From Treponema sp. (GTDB taxonomy: Bacteria > Spirochaetota > Spirochaetia > Treponematales > Treponemataceae): a DNA stretch of 37,328 bases. Both the position numbers and the translations under genes were made by a program. Shown piece by piece: positions 15,544 through 23,148 of the stretch. The stretch is from NCBI GenBank assembly GCA_022510845.1, contig JAFLSR010000021.1:1-37328 (forward strand), read 5' to 3'. The notes under the pieces were generated by a model. That model made no database searches. It had not been told where the DNA came from and saw only the letters and a list, made by a program, of their open reading frames with translations. Position 1 is the first letter of the stretch. Every line of letters begins with the position of its first letter.

Positions 15544-16317
15544 TTAAACATTCGACAAAACCGCTGCATCCACAATCTGCGCCGCAAGTTGAATTTGCAA
15601 ATCAGGCTTTTGCGCGAGCATTTTTTCTTTGTCGCCCATTCCGCCCAAAACTGCCACGGTGAATGTGCCTGCCGCGTGGCCCGCGCCTATGTCCGTGTAG
15701 CTATCTCCAACCATAATAGTTTCTTCCGGTGCAATCGGTATGAATTCCGCCGCAGCATCGTCCGAATCCTTTTTAGATTTGCGCTTGATTTCGCTTTGGA
15801 TTTTTTGATTGATTTTTTCGAGTGCCGCAAAAATTCCGTCTGGCGCGGGCTTGAGGTTTTTCACTTGTTCAGGACCGATGAGCGCGTCGAAATATTTTTC
15901 GATTTTGAAATGCTTCAAAATCTGCCGTAAAATTTTTGTGGGCTTGTTCGTAACGATTCCCATTCGGATTCCCATGGCGTTCAATTTGGCAAGCATTTTT
16001 TCAAAGCCCGGATAGAGTTTTGTTTTTGCGATGGCGTGCGAATAATAATATTGCAAATACTCCGCGTGAATTTTTTTGAACTGCGTCTGTGGAATGGGGA
16101 GAGGGCTTTCGATTTCAAGACGTTTTGAATTTTTGATTGCGCGTTCAACCAAAGCGGCAGAGCCGTTTCCGACAAACGTGCGCATTTTCGCATAGGAAAC
16201 AGGTCGCATTCCGTGCGCTTTGAGCGTGGCGTTCACGGCATCTGCAATGTCGGCTGCCGAATTGATTATCACGCCGTCGCAGTCGAAAAGAATTGCACGG
16301 ATTTTTTTTGGCTTCAT
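15544..16317 (-). CDS. HAD-family phosphatase (phosphoglycolate phosphatase-like)
   Basis: 257 residues. Motif I is LFDCDGVIINS (nucleophile Asp and acid/base Asp; Val replaces the usual Thr), motif II is GIVTNKP, the motif III Lys is in KNLKPAPDG, and motif IV is VGDSYTDIGAG. The helical cap between motifs I and II (about 20-90) places it near Gph/PGP-type hydrolases, but the substrate cannot be read from sequence. The ATG at 16317 has a strong AGGAGAA site. A longer in-frame reading from 16440 lacks one. It follows the helicase-partner gene on the same strand. Confidence 0.88.
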   Translation of the reverse strand: MKPKKIRAILFDCDGVIINSAADIADAVNATLKAHGMRPVSYAKMRTFVGNGSAALVERAIKNSKRLEIESPLPIPQTQFKKIHAEYLQYYYSHAIAKTKLYPGFEKMLAKLNAMGIRMGIVTNKPTKILRQILKHFKIEKYFDALIGPEQVKNLKPAPDGIFAALEKINQKIQSEIKRKSKKDSDDAAAEFIPIAPEETIMVGDSYTDIGAGHAAGTFTVAVLGGMGDKEKMLAQKPDLQIQLAAQIVDAAVLSNV

Positions 16318-16440
16318 AGTCGTTTCTCCTAAATTAAATTTTGTGTGCATATTGAATGCAAAATGCCTTTGTTTGTGCTGCATTTGACTGCAACTTGCCA
16401 TCATTTGTATGCAGTTTGTCTTGCAGCACTTTTTTCGCAA

Positions 16441-18609
16441 TCAAAAATTTTTGTGCAGCCGTTGAATGAATTCAAATCTGCCCACAGAATATTCTTTTTC
16501 TTCGCCGTCCACAATCAAATTTAAATGCACGCCGTCTTGAAAATTTGTTCGGTCGAGATTTATCGGAATTCCCATTTTGAGATTCGCGCCTTTTGCAATC
16601 CGAAAAAGAATTTTTTCTTTGTTGCGCAAAGCCTGCTCGATGACGTGCACTTTTCCGTGATAGTCCATTCCACGTGCGGATTTTTTTTCGACTGGAATTG
16701 TCGGCGCGCGCAACTGCGAAGAACTGACAATTATTTTCGAAGCCGCCATATCGCGCAAAGTGTCTTTCTGTTCATCGGAAAGTTCGAGAGCGTCTATTCT
16801 TTTGAAAATGTTCTGCAAAAAAGAATCCTGATTTTTGGAATCTTCACTTGTTGCGTTTTGCGGATTTTTTTTCGAAGAATTCTTTGCGGATTCTTTTTCA
16901 TCTTCGCTTGATTTTTTCGATGTAGTTTTTTTTGCGGATAGCGCATCCTCAAAAAGCGCATGAGAATTTCCGATTTTTGAAAAATGCGAACGCTCGATTT
17001 TTGTTTCCGAAGTTTTTATTTTTCCCGCATTTTCGATTCCGCATCGTTTTAAAAGTCGCTCGACTTTTGCTTCGTCCGCGCAATCAAGCAAAAAAATTCC
17101 CGGCGCGAGACATTCGGAAATGTGCTGCTTTAAATTCGAATTGTGTTCGGCGAGCGCGGCGGATTTTTCGTCAAGTTTTATTATGAAGCCCTTGTAAACC
17201 GAAATCGATTTGTAGGCGTCTTCCCATTCCGCAAGCGAGATTTCAAGTGGCTCAGGCAATTTCAAATTCGAATTTTCTTGGAAGAAATTTATTATGCCTT
17301 TGCTGTCCATTCCACAATCCAAAGCGCGGACGACAGAATCCCTGTTGATTTCGAATTGAGCCACCGTGTCAAATTTTACGATGTCAGCGAATTTTATCAA
17401 AGGAAAAATTTTGCTCGGCGCGAATCCTTGCATGAGAGTTACGTTGAACGCGCTGTCCGTTTCGAGCATCGTTTGTTTTGGGGCGTTTTGAGTTGGTGCA
17501 AAAAAATTCGGATTTTTGAAAATGATTTTGTCCGAAGAATTTTCGCTGGCAATGTTCACGATGCCGAGCGTTTCCGCATAATTCAAAAGGCTTGCAAAAA
17601 AATCGTTTATCGTCTCAGGCTCGTTTTGAAAATTCGCGTCCTGTCCGTGGCTTTGCACGATTTTTGAAAATCGGCTCTGCCTTGAATGAGGAAAATATCC
17701 GAGCGAATCTTTTGCGCAAAGCAAATTTGTGTAGCGCAAAAAAACGCTTTCGGAAAATCCATTTTGCGGAATCGAGTTGAGCGCGTTCGAAAAAAAATCA
17801 GCGTAAAGTCGCGTGCGTTCGCGCGAAGAATGAAACGGAATCGCCGCGAGCAAGTAGATGATTTGTTCGCCGCTTTCCAATTCCGAAAACGATTCGATTT
17901 CATCCCAATTAAGTTCGAGCGTGCCTTCGCTTTCTTTTACCAATTCCAAATTCACAAGTGCGCGCGATAAAAGTTTGAGCCGTTCGAGTTGTCCCGGGAA
18001 TTTTTCTTTTAGTTCATCTTCGGCGCGTTTTTTGAAAGTGCCGTCGAGTTTGCACAAGTTTTTGTTTTTTGCGATGTAACTCAAAAATGCCGCCACAAGT
18101 TCTGCGCGCGCGCATTCACGTGGAGAAGGAATTTTTATTTTCGAATCATATTCCGGACAAAGATTTTGAATGTTCAAAACGCTGCTCAAACTTTGCGACA
18201 AAACAGGATTTATTTTGTAAGTCGAAGCGAATCGTCGTGAATATGAATCTTCATAAATCAAAAGGCGAGATTTTAGTTCTTGCAAATGGAGGCGAGTTTT
18301 TTCTTCAATGAAATCATTTCCAAAAAATTCTTTTAATTTTTCAAAGTTCGCGTCGGAAATAAATTTGATTGCGGACAAAATCAAAATGTCTTGTTTGGAA
18401 AGAAGCGCGATGATGTTTTCTTGCGTTTCTTCGCGGCGCAAAAACGCCTCCAATTGTTCGAGCAATTTTTGCTTGTTGTATGGCGTTTTCACTTCGCCCA
18501 AATAGAGACGCATCGTCATCATAAAATCGCTGTCGTCAAGTTGAATGAAATATTTTCGCCAGTTGTCAAATTCATCTTCATAAAAATTCGAATCAAAATT
18601 CCGTACCAT
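16441..18609 (-). CDS. Helicase-associated partner protein of the XPB-like helicase
   Basis: 722 residues. It lies immediately downstream of the XPB-type helicase and is probably co-transcribed (40-bp gap). The N-terminal two thirds is helical and resembles the helicase-associated C-terminal (Helicase_C_3/XPB-Ssl2 N-terminal) family that accompanies bacterial XPB genes. A low-complexity Lys/Ser/Glu linker lies at about 565-615. The C-terminus (EKILFRIAKGANLKMGIP onward) is a small beta-rich segment that resembles a WYL-type module (tentative). The ATG at 18609 has AGGAGA 6 nt upstream. No catalytic motif is seen, so it is probably a regulatory or DNA-loading partner. Confidence 0.75.
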   Translation of the reverse strand: MVRNFDSNFYEDEFDNWRKYFIQLDDSDFMMTMRLYLGEVKTPYNKQKLLEQLEAFLRREETQENIIALLSKQDILILSAIKFISDANFEKLKEFFGNDFIEEKTRLHLQELKSRLLIYEDSYSRRFASTYKINPVLSQSLSSVLNIQNLCPEYDSKIKIPSPRECARAELVAAFLSYIAKNKNLCKLDGTFKKRAEDELKEKFPGQLERLKLLSRALVNLELVKESEGTLELNWDEIESFSELESGEQIIYLLAAIPFHSSRERTRLYADFFSNALNSIPQNGFSESVFLRYTNLLCAKDSLGYFPHSRQSRFSKIVQSHGQDANFQNEPETINDFFASLLNYAETLGIVNIASENSSDKIIFKNPNFFAPTQNAPKQTMLETDSAFNVTLMQGFAPSKIFPLIKFADIVKFDTVAQFEINRDSVVRALDCGMDSKGIINFFQENSNLKLPEPLEISLAEWEDAYKSISVYKGFIIKLDEKSAALAEHNSNLKQHISECLAPGIFLLDCADEAKVERLLKRCGIENAGKIKTSETKIERSHFSKIGNSHALFEDALSAKKTTSKKSSEDEKESAKNSSKKNPQNATSEDSKNQDSFLQNIFKRIDALELSDEQKDTLRDMAASKIIVSSSQLRAPTIPVEKKSARGMDYHGKVHVIEQALRNKEKILFRIAKGANLKMGIPINLDRTNFQDGVHLNLIVDGEEKEYSVGRFEFIQRLHKNF

Positions 18610-18649
18610 ATTTTTCTCCTGAAAATTTGTTTCACGGCAAGGCGTGCTG

Positions 18650-20476
18650 CTATGTTCTTTGTACAAGCGCGTGTTCTTCTAGCACATCCAAATCTTTCAA
18701 GTCGTTGTACAAAATGATTTTATACGAATAGCCTTGCTCCGCTAAAAATTTTTGCCTGTTCGAGCCGAAGTCTTCGTCGGAAGTGCGCCGCGTTATAATC
18801 GTGAAAAATTTTGAAGTGCCCGAAAAATTTTCACCGGGCTTGTTCAAATTTTTTGGACGCAAAATTCTTCCCAGCCGCTGCGCTTCTTCCTGCCTGCTTC
18901 CGAACGCGCCCGAAAGTTCCACTGCCATCGATGCGTCCGGCAAGTCCACCGCGAAGTTCGCCACTTTTGAAACTACGATTACTCGATTTTTTCCGCTGCG
19001 AAAATCTTCGTAAATTTTTTCGCGCTCGGCGTTCGGCGTTTTTCCAGTGATGAGGGGCACTTTTAGCAAGTCGGCGATTTCTTTCAACTGATTCAAATAT
19101 TGCCCGATTACTAAAATTTTGTCGTCGGAAAATTTTTCCACCAAATCTTTTGCAACTTGGATTTTCGCAGGATTCGTGCTTGCGATTTTATGCTTTTCGC
19201 GGGGGGATGCCATCGCATATTCCAAGGCGAGATGCTCGGGCAGATTCACGCGCAGTTCGATGCATCTCGCGCTTGCGATGAATCCATTTTTTTCCAATTC
19301 TTTCCACGGTACGTCGTAACGCTTTGGACCTACCAAACTGAAAACGTGTCCTTGACATCCGTCTTCGCGAACCAAAGTTGCTGTGAGACCCACGCGCCGC
19401 ACGGCTTGCAATTCTGCCACCACGCGAAAAACCGGCGCGGGCAGCAAGTGCACTTCGTCGTAAATTATCAAGCCCCACGCCCTTTCGTGAAAAATCGAAA
19501 AATGCGGAAACGTGCTTTCTTTGTCCGGCCGCCATGTCAGGATTTGGTAAGTGGCAATCGTCACCGGCGCGATGTATTTTTTTTCGCCAGTATATTCGGC
19601 AATTTGTTCGCGCGTCAAATTTGTCTTGTCCAGCAATTCGTCAATCCACTGATGCACTGCGGTGATGTTTGTTGTGATGATGAGCGTGCTGGTTTTCAGC
19701 ATCGACATGATTTTCATTCCAACGATGGTTTTTCCAGAGCCGCATGGAAGCGCGATTGTGCCGAATCCAGTTCCGGGCCGCCTGTCTGCCACTATCGATT
19801 CCGCCGCCTCTGTCTGATATTCGCGTATTACGAGCGGATTTCCCGACAAAGTTTTTTCGCGCAGATTTATTTCAAGCGACTCGCCTTCGCGCAAAGGGGC
19901 TTCGTCTTTGATGGGCCAGCCGAATTCCAAAAATTTTTGTTTTACGATTCCGCGGTCGGTGAGTGCGAGCAAAAAGCAATTCGGGCGTTCGCAAGGCAAA
20001 AGAAATTTTTTTGCGATGGAATTGTTTTGAATTTGCTTGAAAATATTTTCGTCCGCCGTTTCAAGACAAAGGAATTCCTGCGCGGGAGGGGGATTTTTTC
20101 CCGTTGAATTTTCTCCAGTCGAATTTTCTTCCCGAGATTCTTTTGTTTCGATTTGCACGAGCCGCAATTTTCCAAAACGTTCGGCTGTCTCGCAAATCCA
20201 CATTTCGATGTTCTGTGGAATTTGGTAGCGGCTGAATTCGCGCAAAGTCTGAATTATTTGTTCTGTGGAAATTCCCGCGCTCGCGGCGTTCCACAAAGAA
20301 AGCGGCGTGAGTCGATATGTGTGCAGGTGTTCTGGCGAACGTTCAAGTTCTGCAAAGGGAATGAGCGCGTTGCGGCATTCTTCAGAACGAGGCGCGTGCA
20401 CGTCCAACAAAATCGTGCGGTCGCTTTGTACAATCAGAGGATTTTGAAACTGTTCGACTTGCTCCGCATTTTGCAC
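18650..20476 (-). CDS. XPB/ERCC3-like DNA repair helicase
   Basis: 608 residues, superfamily 2. The N-terminal XPB-type domain (1-200) lacks a clear catalytic role. The helicase core has a Q-like REYQTEAAESIV, Walker A LPCGSGKT (243-250), the DEVH box (340-343), GLTATLVREDG with the XPB-typical RED residues, and motif VI QRLGRILRP. Such bacterial enzymes are 3'-5' helicases implicated in nucleotide excision repair. uvrC lies about 7 kb away in the same window. It is read from the GTG at 20476, just after a predicted promoter and without a Shine-Dalgarno site. The pair with the downstream companion protein is conserved in context (family knowledge). Confidence 0.93.
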   Translation of the reverse strand: MQNAEQVEQFQNPLIVQSDRTILLDVHAPRSEECRNALIPFAELERSPEHLHTYRLTPLSLWNAASAGISTEQIIQTLREFSRYQIPQNIEMWICETAERFGKLRLVQIETKESREENSTGENSTGKNPPPAQEFLCLETADENIFKQIQNNSIAKKFLLPCERPNCFLLALTDRGIVKQKFLEFGWPIKDEAPLREGESLEINLREKTLSGNPLVIREYQTEAAESIVADRRPGTGFGTIALPCGSGKTIVGMKIMSMLKTSTLIITTNITAVHQWIDELLDKTNLTREQIAEYTGEKKYIAPVTIATYQILTWRPDKESTFPHFSIFHERAWGLIIYDEVHLLPAPVFRVVAELQAVRRVGLTATLVREDGCQGHVFSLVGPKRYDVPWKELEKNGFIASARCIELRVNLPEHLALEYAMASPREKHKIASTNPAKIQVAKDLVEKFSDDKILVIGQYLNQLKEIADLLKVPLITGKTPNAEREKIYEDFRSGKNRVIVVSKVANFAVDLPDASMAVELSGAFGSRQEEAQRLGRILRPKNLNKPGENFSGTSKFFTIITRRTSDEDFGSNRQKFLAEQGYSYKIILYNDLKDLDVLEEHALVQRT

Positions 20477-20512
20477 AATTCACATTTTACAATGGAATTG
20501 GTATTTTTTCAA
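20477..20512 (-). promoter_or_regulatory. XPB-like helicase promoter, predicted leaderless
   Basis: -35 TTGAAA (20507-20512), exactly 17 bp, -10 TAAAAT (20484-20489), then 7 nt to the GTG start at 20476. Both hexamers are close to consensus and no ribosome-binding site is present. Confidence 0.6.
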
Positions 20513-20521
20513 TAGCGGAAT

Positions 20522-21613
20522 CTATTTCAGGATGTAGACGCGGTTGCGGTTCACGCCTTGGGCTTCCACAATTCCTTTTTCCGAAAATTGCACCAAAATT
20601 TTTCGCGCGGTTTCTGTCGAAGTTTTGGCGACGTTTCGCGCCTGCGAATTCGTAATCGATTTGTGCTCGAAAAGATAGCCCAATATTTTTTCGATTTTTT
20701 CGTTGCATTCGATTTGCGCGCTTTTGCAAAGCCGTGCCACTTTCTGGTTGTCGGGAACGAAGGCCGCTTCCTTTTCAGTTTTTGGCGTGGCAGATTTTTT
20801 CGGCGTTTTTTCAATTTGCTTTTTCTGCGAAACTTTTTTTATCACCACGCCGTATTTGTCAAAATGAGTTGCCTTGTAGTCAAGATTGTTTTTGCCGTCG
20901 AAAACAAAATTTTCCACGAACATTTCAAGGTAGTTCGCATTCGCATTGATTTTTTTATTTTTGTCGGAATACGCCGCGCGAACAAGCGAGTTGCGAAAAT
21001 AGACAGGATTTTTCGCAAGCGTTTCATTCGAAATTTCAAACCCAATATGTTCGAGATATTTTATGAAAAATATCGCAAGTGTCTGCGTGTTGAATTTTTC
21101 GAACGGATGGATTTGCCATAATTCCGAAATAAATTTTGCGATGTGCTTTGCGTTTTTTGGGGAATCCAAATTTCCAAAATCGAATTCACTTTCTTGCGAA
21201 AAAATCTTTTCGAGGGCAGTTGGAATTTTTTCCGCTGCCGGATATACGAGCGTTCCTCCGTCCAGAGTCCATTCCTTTTTTGCAAATTCTTTTTTGCGGA
21301 ACTTGCCCGCGTCTTTTAGAATTCCTTTGAAGAGCGCGCCGTGAATTTTGCACAGGAATTCTTGCGATAAAGCGAATCCTTTTTTGGGCGAAGACAAAAG
21401 CTCGAACGCGCGCGCCGCCACAAGATTCGCGTGATTTTCATCGTCAATCTTTTCGGCTTGCGACACGGCTTCTTTTGCGGAAATTTTTCCTTCGATATTT
21501 TTTTTTGCGATTTGAATCAAATCTTCCGAAACTTCATGTCCGTCAAAAATTTGAAACGCGACTGAATTTTTCCAAAATAAAATTTTTTGATTCGTATTAT
21601 TTTTCTTTGCCAT
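20522..21613 (-). CDS. Fic-family protein with variant active site and C-terminal winged helix
   Basis: 363 residues. A Fic domain covers about 60-240. Its core motif reads HPFEKFNTQT, whereas the catalytic family motif is HPFxxGNGRxxR. The catalytic His is kept. The first Gly is Phe, the second is Thr and the following Arg is Gln, so the phosphate-binding nest is altered and AMP transfer from ATP is doubtful. An N-terminal stretch AKKNIEGKISAKEA may be a regulatory helix. A Lys-rich linker precedes a C-terminal winged helix (about 300-363; SITNSQARNVAKTSTETARK). The ATG at 21613 lies 27 bp downstream of the OhrR-like gene, so the two are probably cotranscribed. Role unknown. Confidence 0.82.
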   Translation of the reverse strand: MAKKNNTNQKILFWKNSVAFQIFDGHEVSEDLIQIAKKNIEGKISAKEAVSQAEKIDDENHANLVAARAFELLSSPKKGFALSQEFLCKIHGALFKGILKDAGKFRKKEFAKKEWTLDGGTLVYPAAEKIPTALEKIFSQESEFDFGNLDSPKNAKHIAKFISELWQIHPFEKFNTQTLAIFFIKYLEHIGFEISNETLAKNPVYFRNSLVRAAYSDKNKKINANANYLEMFVENFVFDGKNNLDYKATHFDKYGVVIKKVSQKKQIEKTPKKSATPKTEKEAAFVPDNQKVARLCKSAQIECNEKIEKILGYLFEHKSITNSQARNVAKTSTETARKILVQFSEKGIVEAQGVNRNRVYILK

Positions 21614-21639
21614 TTTTCATCTCTATAAAAACTTGAAAT

Positions 21640-22104
21640 TTAATTGTTGCAATCCGATTCCAATGCAAAACCTTCAATCATTTTGTGCAAGTTTTGCATC
21701 AAAGATTCTCCATCGACGCTTTCGAGTTTTGCGGCGCAAATCAACTTGTCTGGATTTTCGCGGCATTTTTTTTCCAGCGATTTTCCTTTTGATGTGAGCG
21801 AAATCACCACGCTGCGTTCGTCGTTTTTGGAGCGTTCGCGAGTTACGAGATTTTTTCCGACCATTTTTTTGAGAAGCGGAGTGAGCGTCCCGGAATCCAA
21901 AAAAATTTTTTTGCCCAAATCCTTTATCGTGATTTTGTCGGTTTCCCAAAGCGCCATCAGCACGACATATTCGGTGTATGTCAAATCCAGCGGGTCAAGA
22001 ATGGGCTTGTATGTTTTTATGATTCCGCGCGAGCAGACATAGAGCGCAAAACAAAGCTGGTTGTTCAAATGAAGCAATGCGGGATTGTTTTTATCAACTT
22101 GCAT
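21640..22104 (-). CDS. ohrR: OhrR-type MarR-family regulator
   Basis: 154 residues. Winged-helix MarR family with the OhrR signature: NNQLCFALYVCSRG (Cys18 at the peroxide-sensing position, a second Cys at 24), then LDPLDLTYTEYVVLMALWE and the wing (ERSKNDERSVVISLT). OhrR proteins repress organic-peroxide defence genes until the Cys is oxidised. No ohr gene is visible here. The downstream partner is the Fic-type gene and the divergent neighbour is a secreted unknown, so those are the likely targets (inference). The ATG at 22104 follows a TATAAT by 6 nt, suggesting a leaderless message. Confidence 0.87.
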   Translation of the reverse strand: MQVDKNNPALLHLNNQLCFALYVCSRGIIKTYKPILDPLDLTYTEYVVLMALWETDKITIKDLGKKIFLDSGTLTPLLKKMVGKNLVTRERSKNDERSVVISLTSKGKSLEKKCRENPDKLICAAKLESVDGESLMQNLHKMIEGFALESDCNN

Positions 22105-22139
22105 TTTAAAATTATACAATAATTCTAAAATAAAATCAA
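22105..22139 (-). promoter_or_regulatory. ohrR-like gene promoter, predicted leaderless
   Basis: -35 TTGATT (22134-22139), 17-bp spacer, -10 TATAAT (22111-22116), then 6 nt to the ATG at 22104. It is one of the clearest leaderless-type arrangements in the window. Confidence 0.6.
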
Positions 22140-22239
22140 TCGCATTCAATGGAAATTTCAAAACATTTCTAAAAAGCAAATTCGCGCCGCGCATTCGACG
22201 TGCGAAAAATTCTAAAAATGCAAAAGCAAGGTGAAACAA

Positions 22240-22275
22240 TTGAAACACTCTGCGTTTTTTGATATTATCGAAATT
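22240..22275 (+). promoter_or_regulatory. Promoter of the secreted unknown, predicted leaderless
   Basis: -35 TTGAAA (22240-22245), 17-bp spacer, -10 TATTAT (22263-22268), then 7 nt to the ATG at 22276. It is divergent from the ohrR-like promoter, and the two are about 100 bp apart. Confidence 0.6.
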
Positions 22276-23016
22276 ATGAAGAAAAATTTATTTTCCGTGA
22301 TTCTGATGTTCTTCGCTCTGAATTTTTTCGCTCAGCAAATCGAATTTCCTTTCGATTCGACTTGGAGCAAAAACGAAATCGAAGATTTGGAAAGCGGAAA
22401 AATCGTGATTCGAAATATCAAACGCAGCAAGGGAATTTCCATCCTGCAAGGTACGAACAAACATTCCGACGCGATGCTGAAAAATTTCGAGATGTTGGAC
22501 CCTTCCTACCTTGCGGAAATCATTTACAAAATGCCCAAGCATGGAAACGAAGGAATTTTCAAGCAAGCGGTGCAAATTTTTTCCGACATCAATCTCTACA
22601 AAGAAATAATTTATTCTGACGAAAAGAAGGGCAAGCAAAGGCCGCTTTTTCCCGAGGCGGAAGTTCTGCAACGAACAGATTCAAACCGCGAAATTCGGAT
22701 TGCCACGAATTTGCGGATGGATATGCTTTCCAGTTACGATTCCGAACTTGTGATAAAAAACGATGCCGACGGATTTTTTTTCGAACAGCACAATACCCAG
22801 CCGCTAAAATGGCGTTCGATTACGGCAGTGAAAAGCGAAAAAATGGTCGCTTCGATTTGCTGCTTTGAGTATGGCGAAAGTTATTATGTCTACGCGCTCG
22901 GCGGACTAAAAGCGCCACGCATTCCATTCCTCATTTATGAAATCGACAGGCAGTTCATCGGCCGCATAGAAGATTTCACTGTCTTTTACATCAACCGATT
23001 CAATATAAAACATTAA
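22276..23016 (+). CDS. Secreted protein of unknown function, 246 aa
   Basis: I do not recognise a family. The ATG at 22276 begins a clear signal peptide (MKKNLFSVILMFFALNFFAQ) that probably ends near residue 20. The mature part is rich in charged and aromatic residues without membrane segments. Alternating hydrophobic runs near the C-terminus (SYYVYALGGLK, FTVFYINRF) suggest beta structure, consistent with a periplasmic or surface protein. It is transcribed divergently from the OhrR-like gene and could be under its control (inference). A hairpin with a T-run follows at 23095-23118. Confidence 0.78.
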   Translation: MKKNLFSVILMFFALNFFAQQIEFPFDSTWSKNEIEDLESGKIVIRNIKRSKGISILQGTNKHSDAMLKNFEMLDPSYLAEIIYKMPKHGNEGIFKQAVQIFSDINLYKEIIYSDEKKGKQRPLFPEAEVLQRTDSNREIRIATNLRMDMLSSYDSELVIKNDADGFFFEQHNTQPLKWRSITAVKSEKMVASICCFEYGESYYVYALGGLKAPRIPFLIYEIDRQFIGRIEDFTVFYINRFNIKH

Positions 23017-23020
23017 AAGA

Positions 23021-23092
23021 GCGATTTTGCAACGAAGTGAAAATCGCAATTGATGAGCGAACTTGTTTTGATTCATGCGGAAGGTTTCAAAA
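23021..23092 (+). repeat. Dispersed hairpin repeat, copy D
   Basis: GCGATTTT (23021-23028) pairs with AAAATCGC (23040-23047) around the loop GCAACGAAGTG. The following CAATTGATGAGCGA matches copy C. The second part is diverged (TTTTGA and TCAAAA arms). Confidence 0.65.
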
Positions 23093-23094
23093 CT

Positions 23095-23118
23095 CGACGC
23101 TCTGCGTCGGCGTTTTTT
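23095..23118 (+). terminator. Possible terminator between convergent genes
   Basis: CGACGC, loop TCT, GCGTCG (23095-23109), then GCG and six T residues. The stem is short but G+C-rich. It lies between the ends of the secreted unknown and the HD-GYP gene. Confidence 0.5.
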
Positions 23119-23148
23119 GTTTTGAGAAAATCAAGATTGTGCAAAAAT

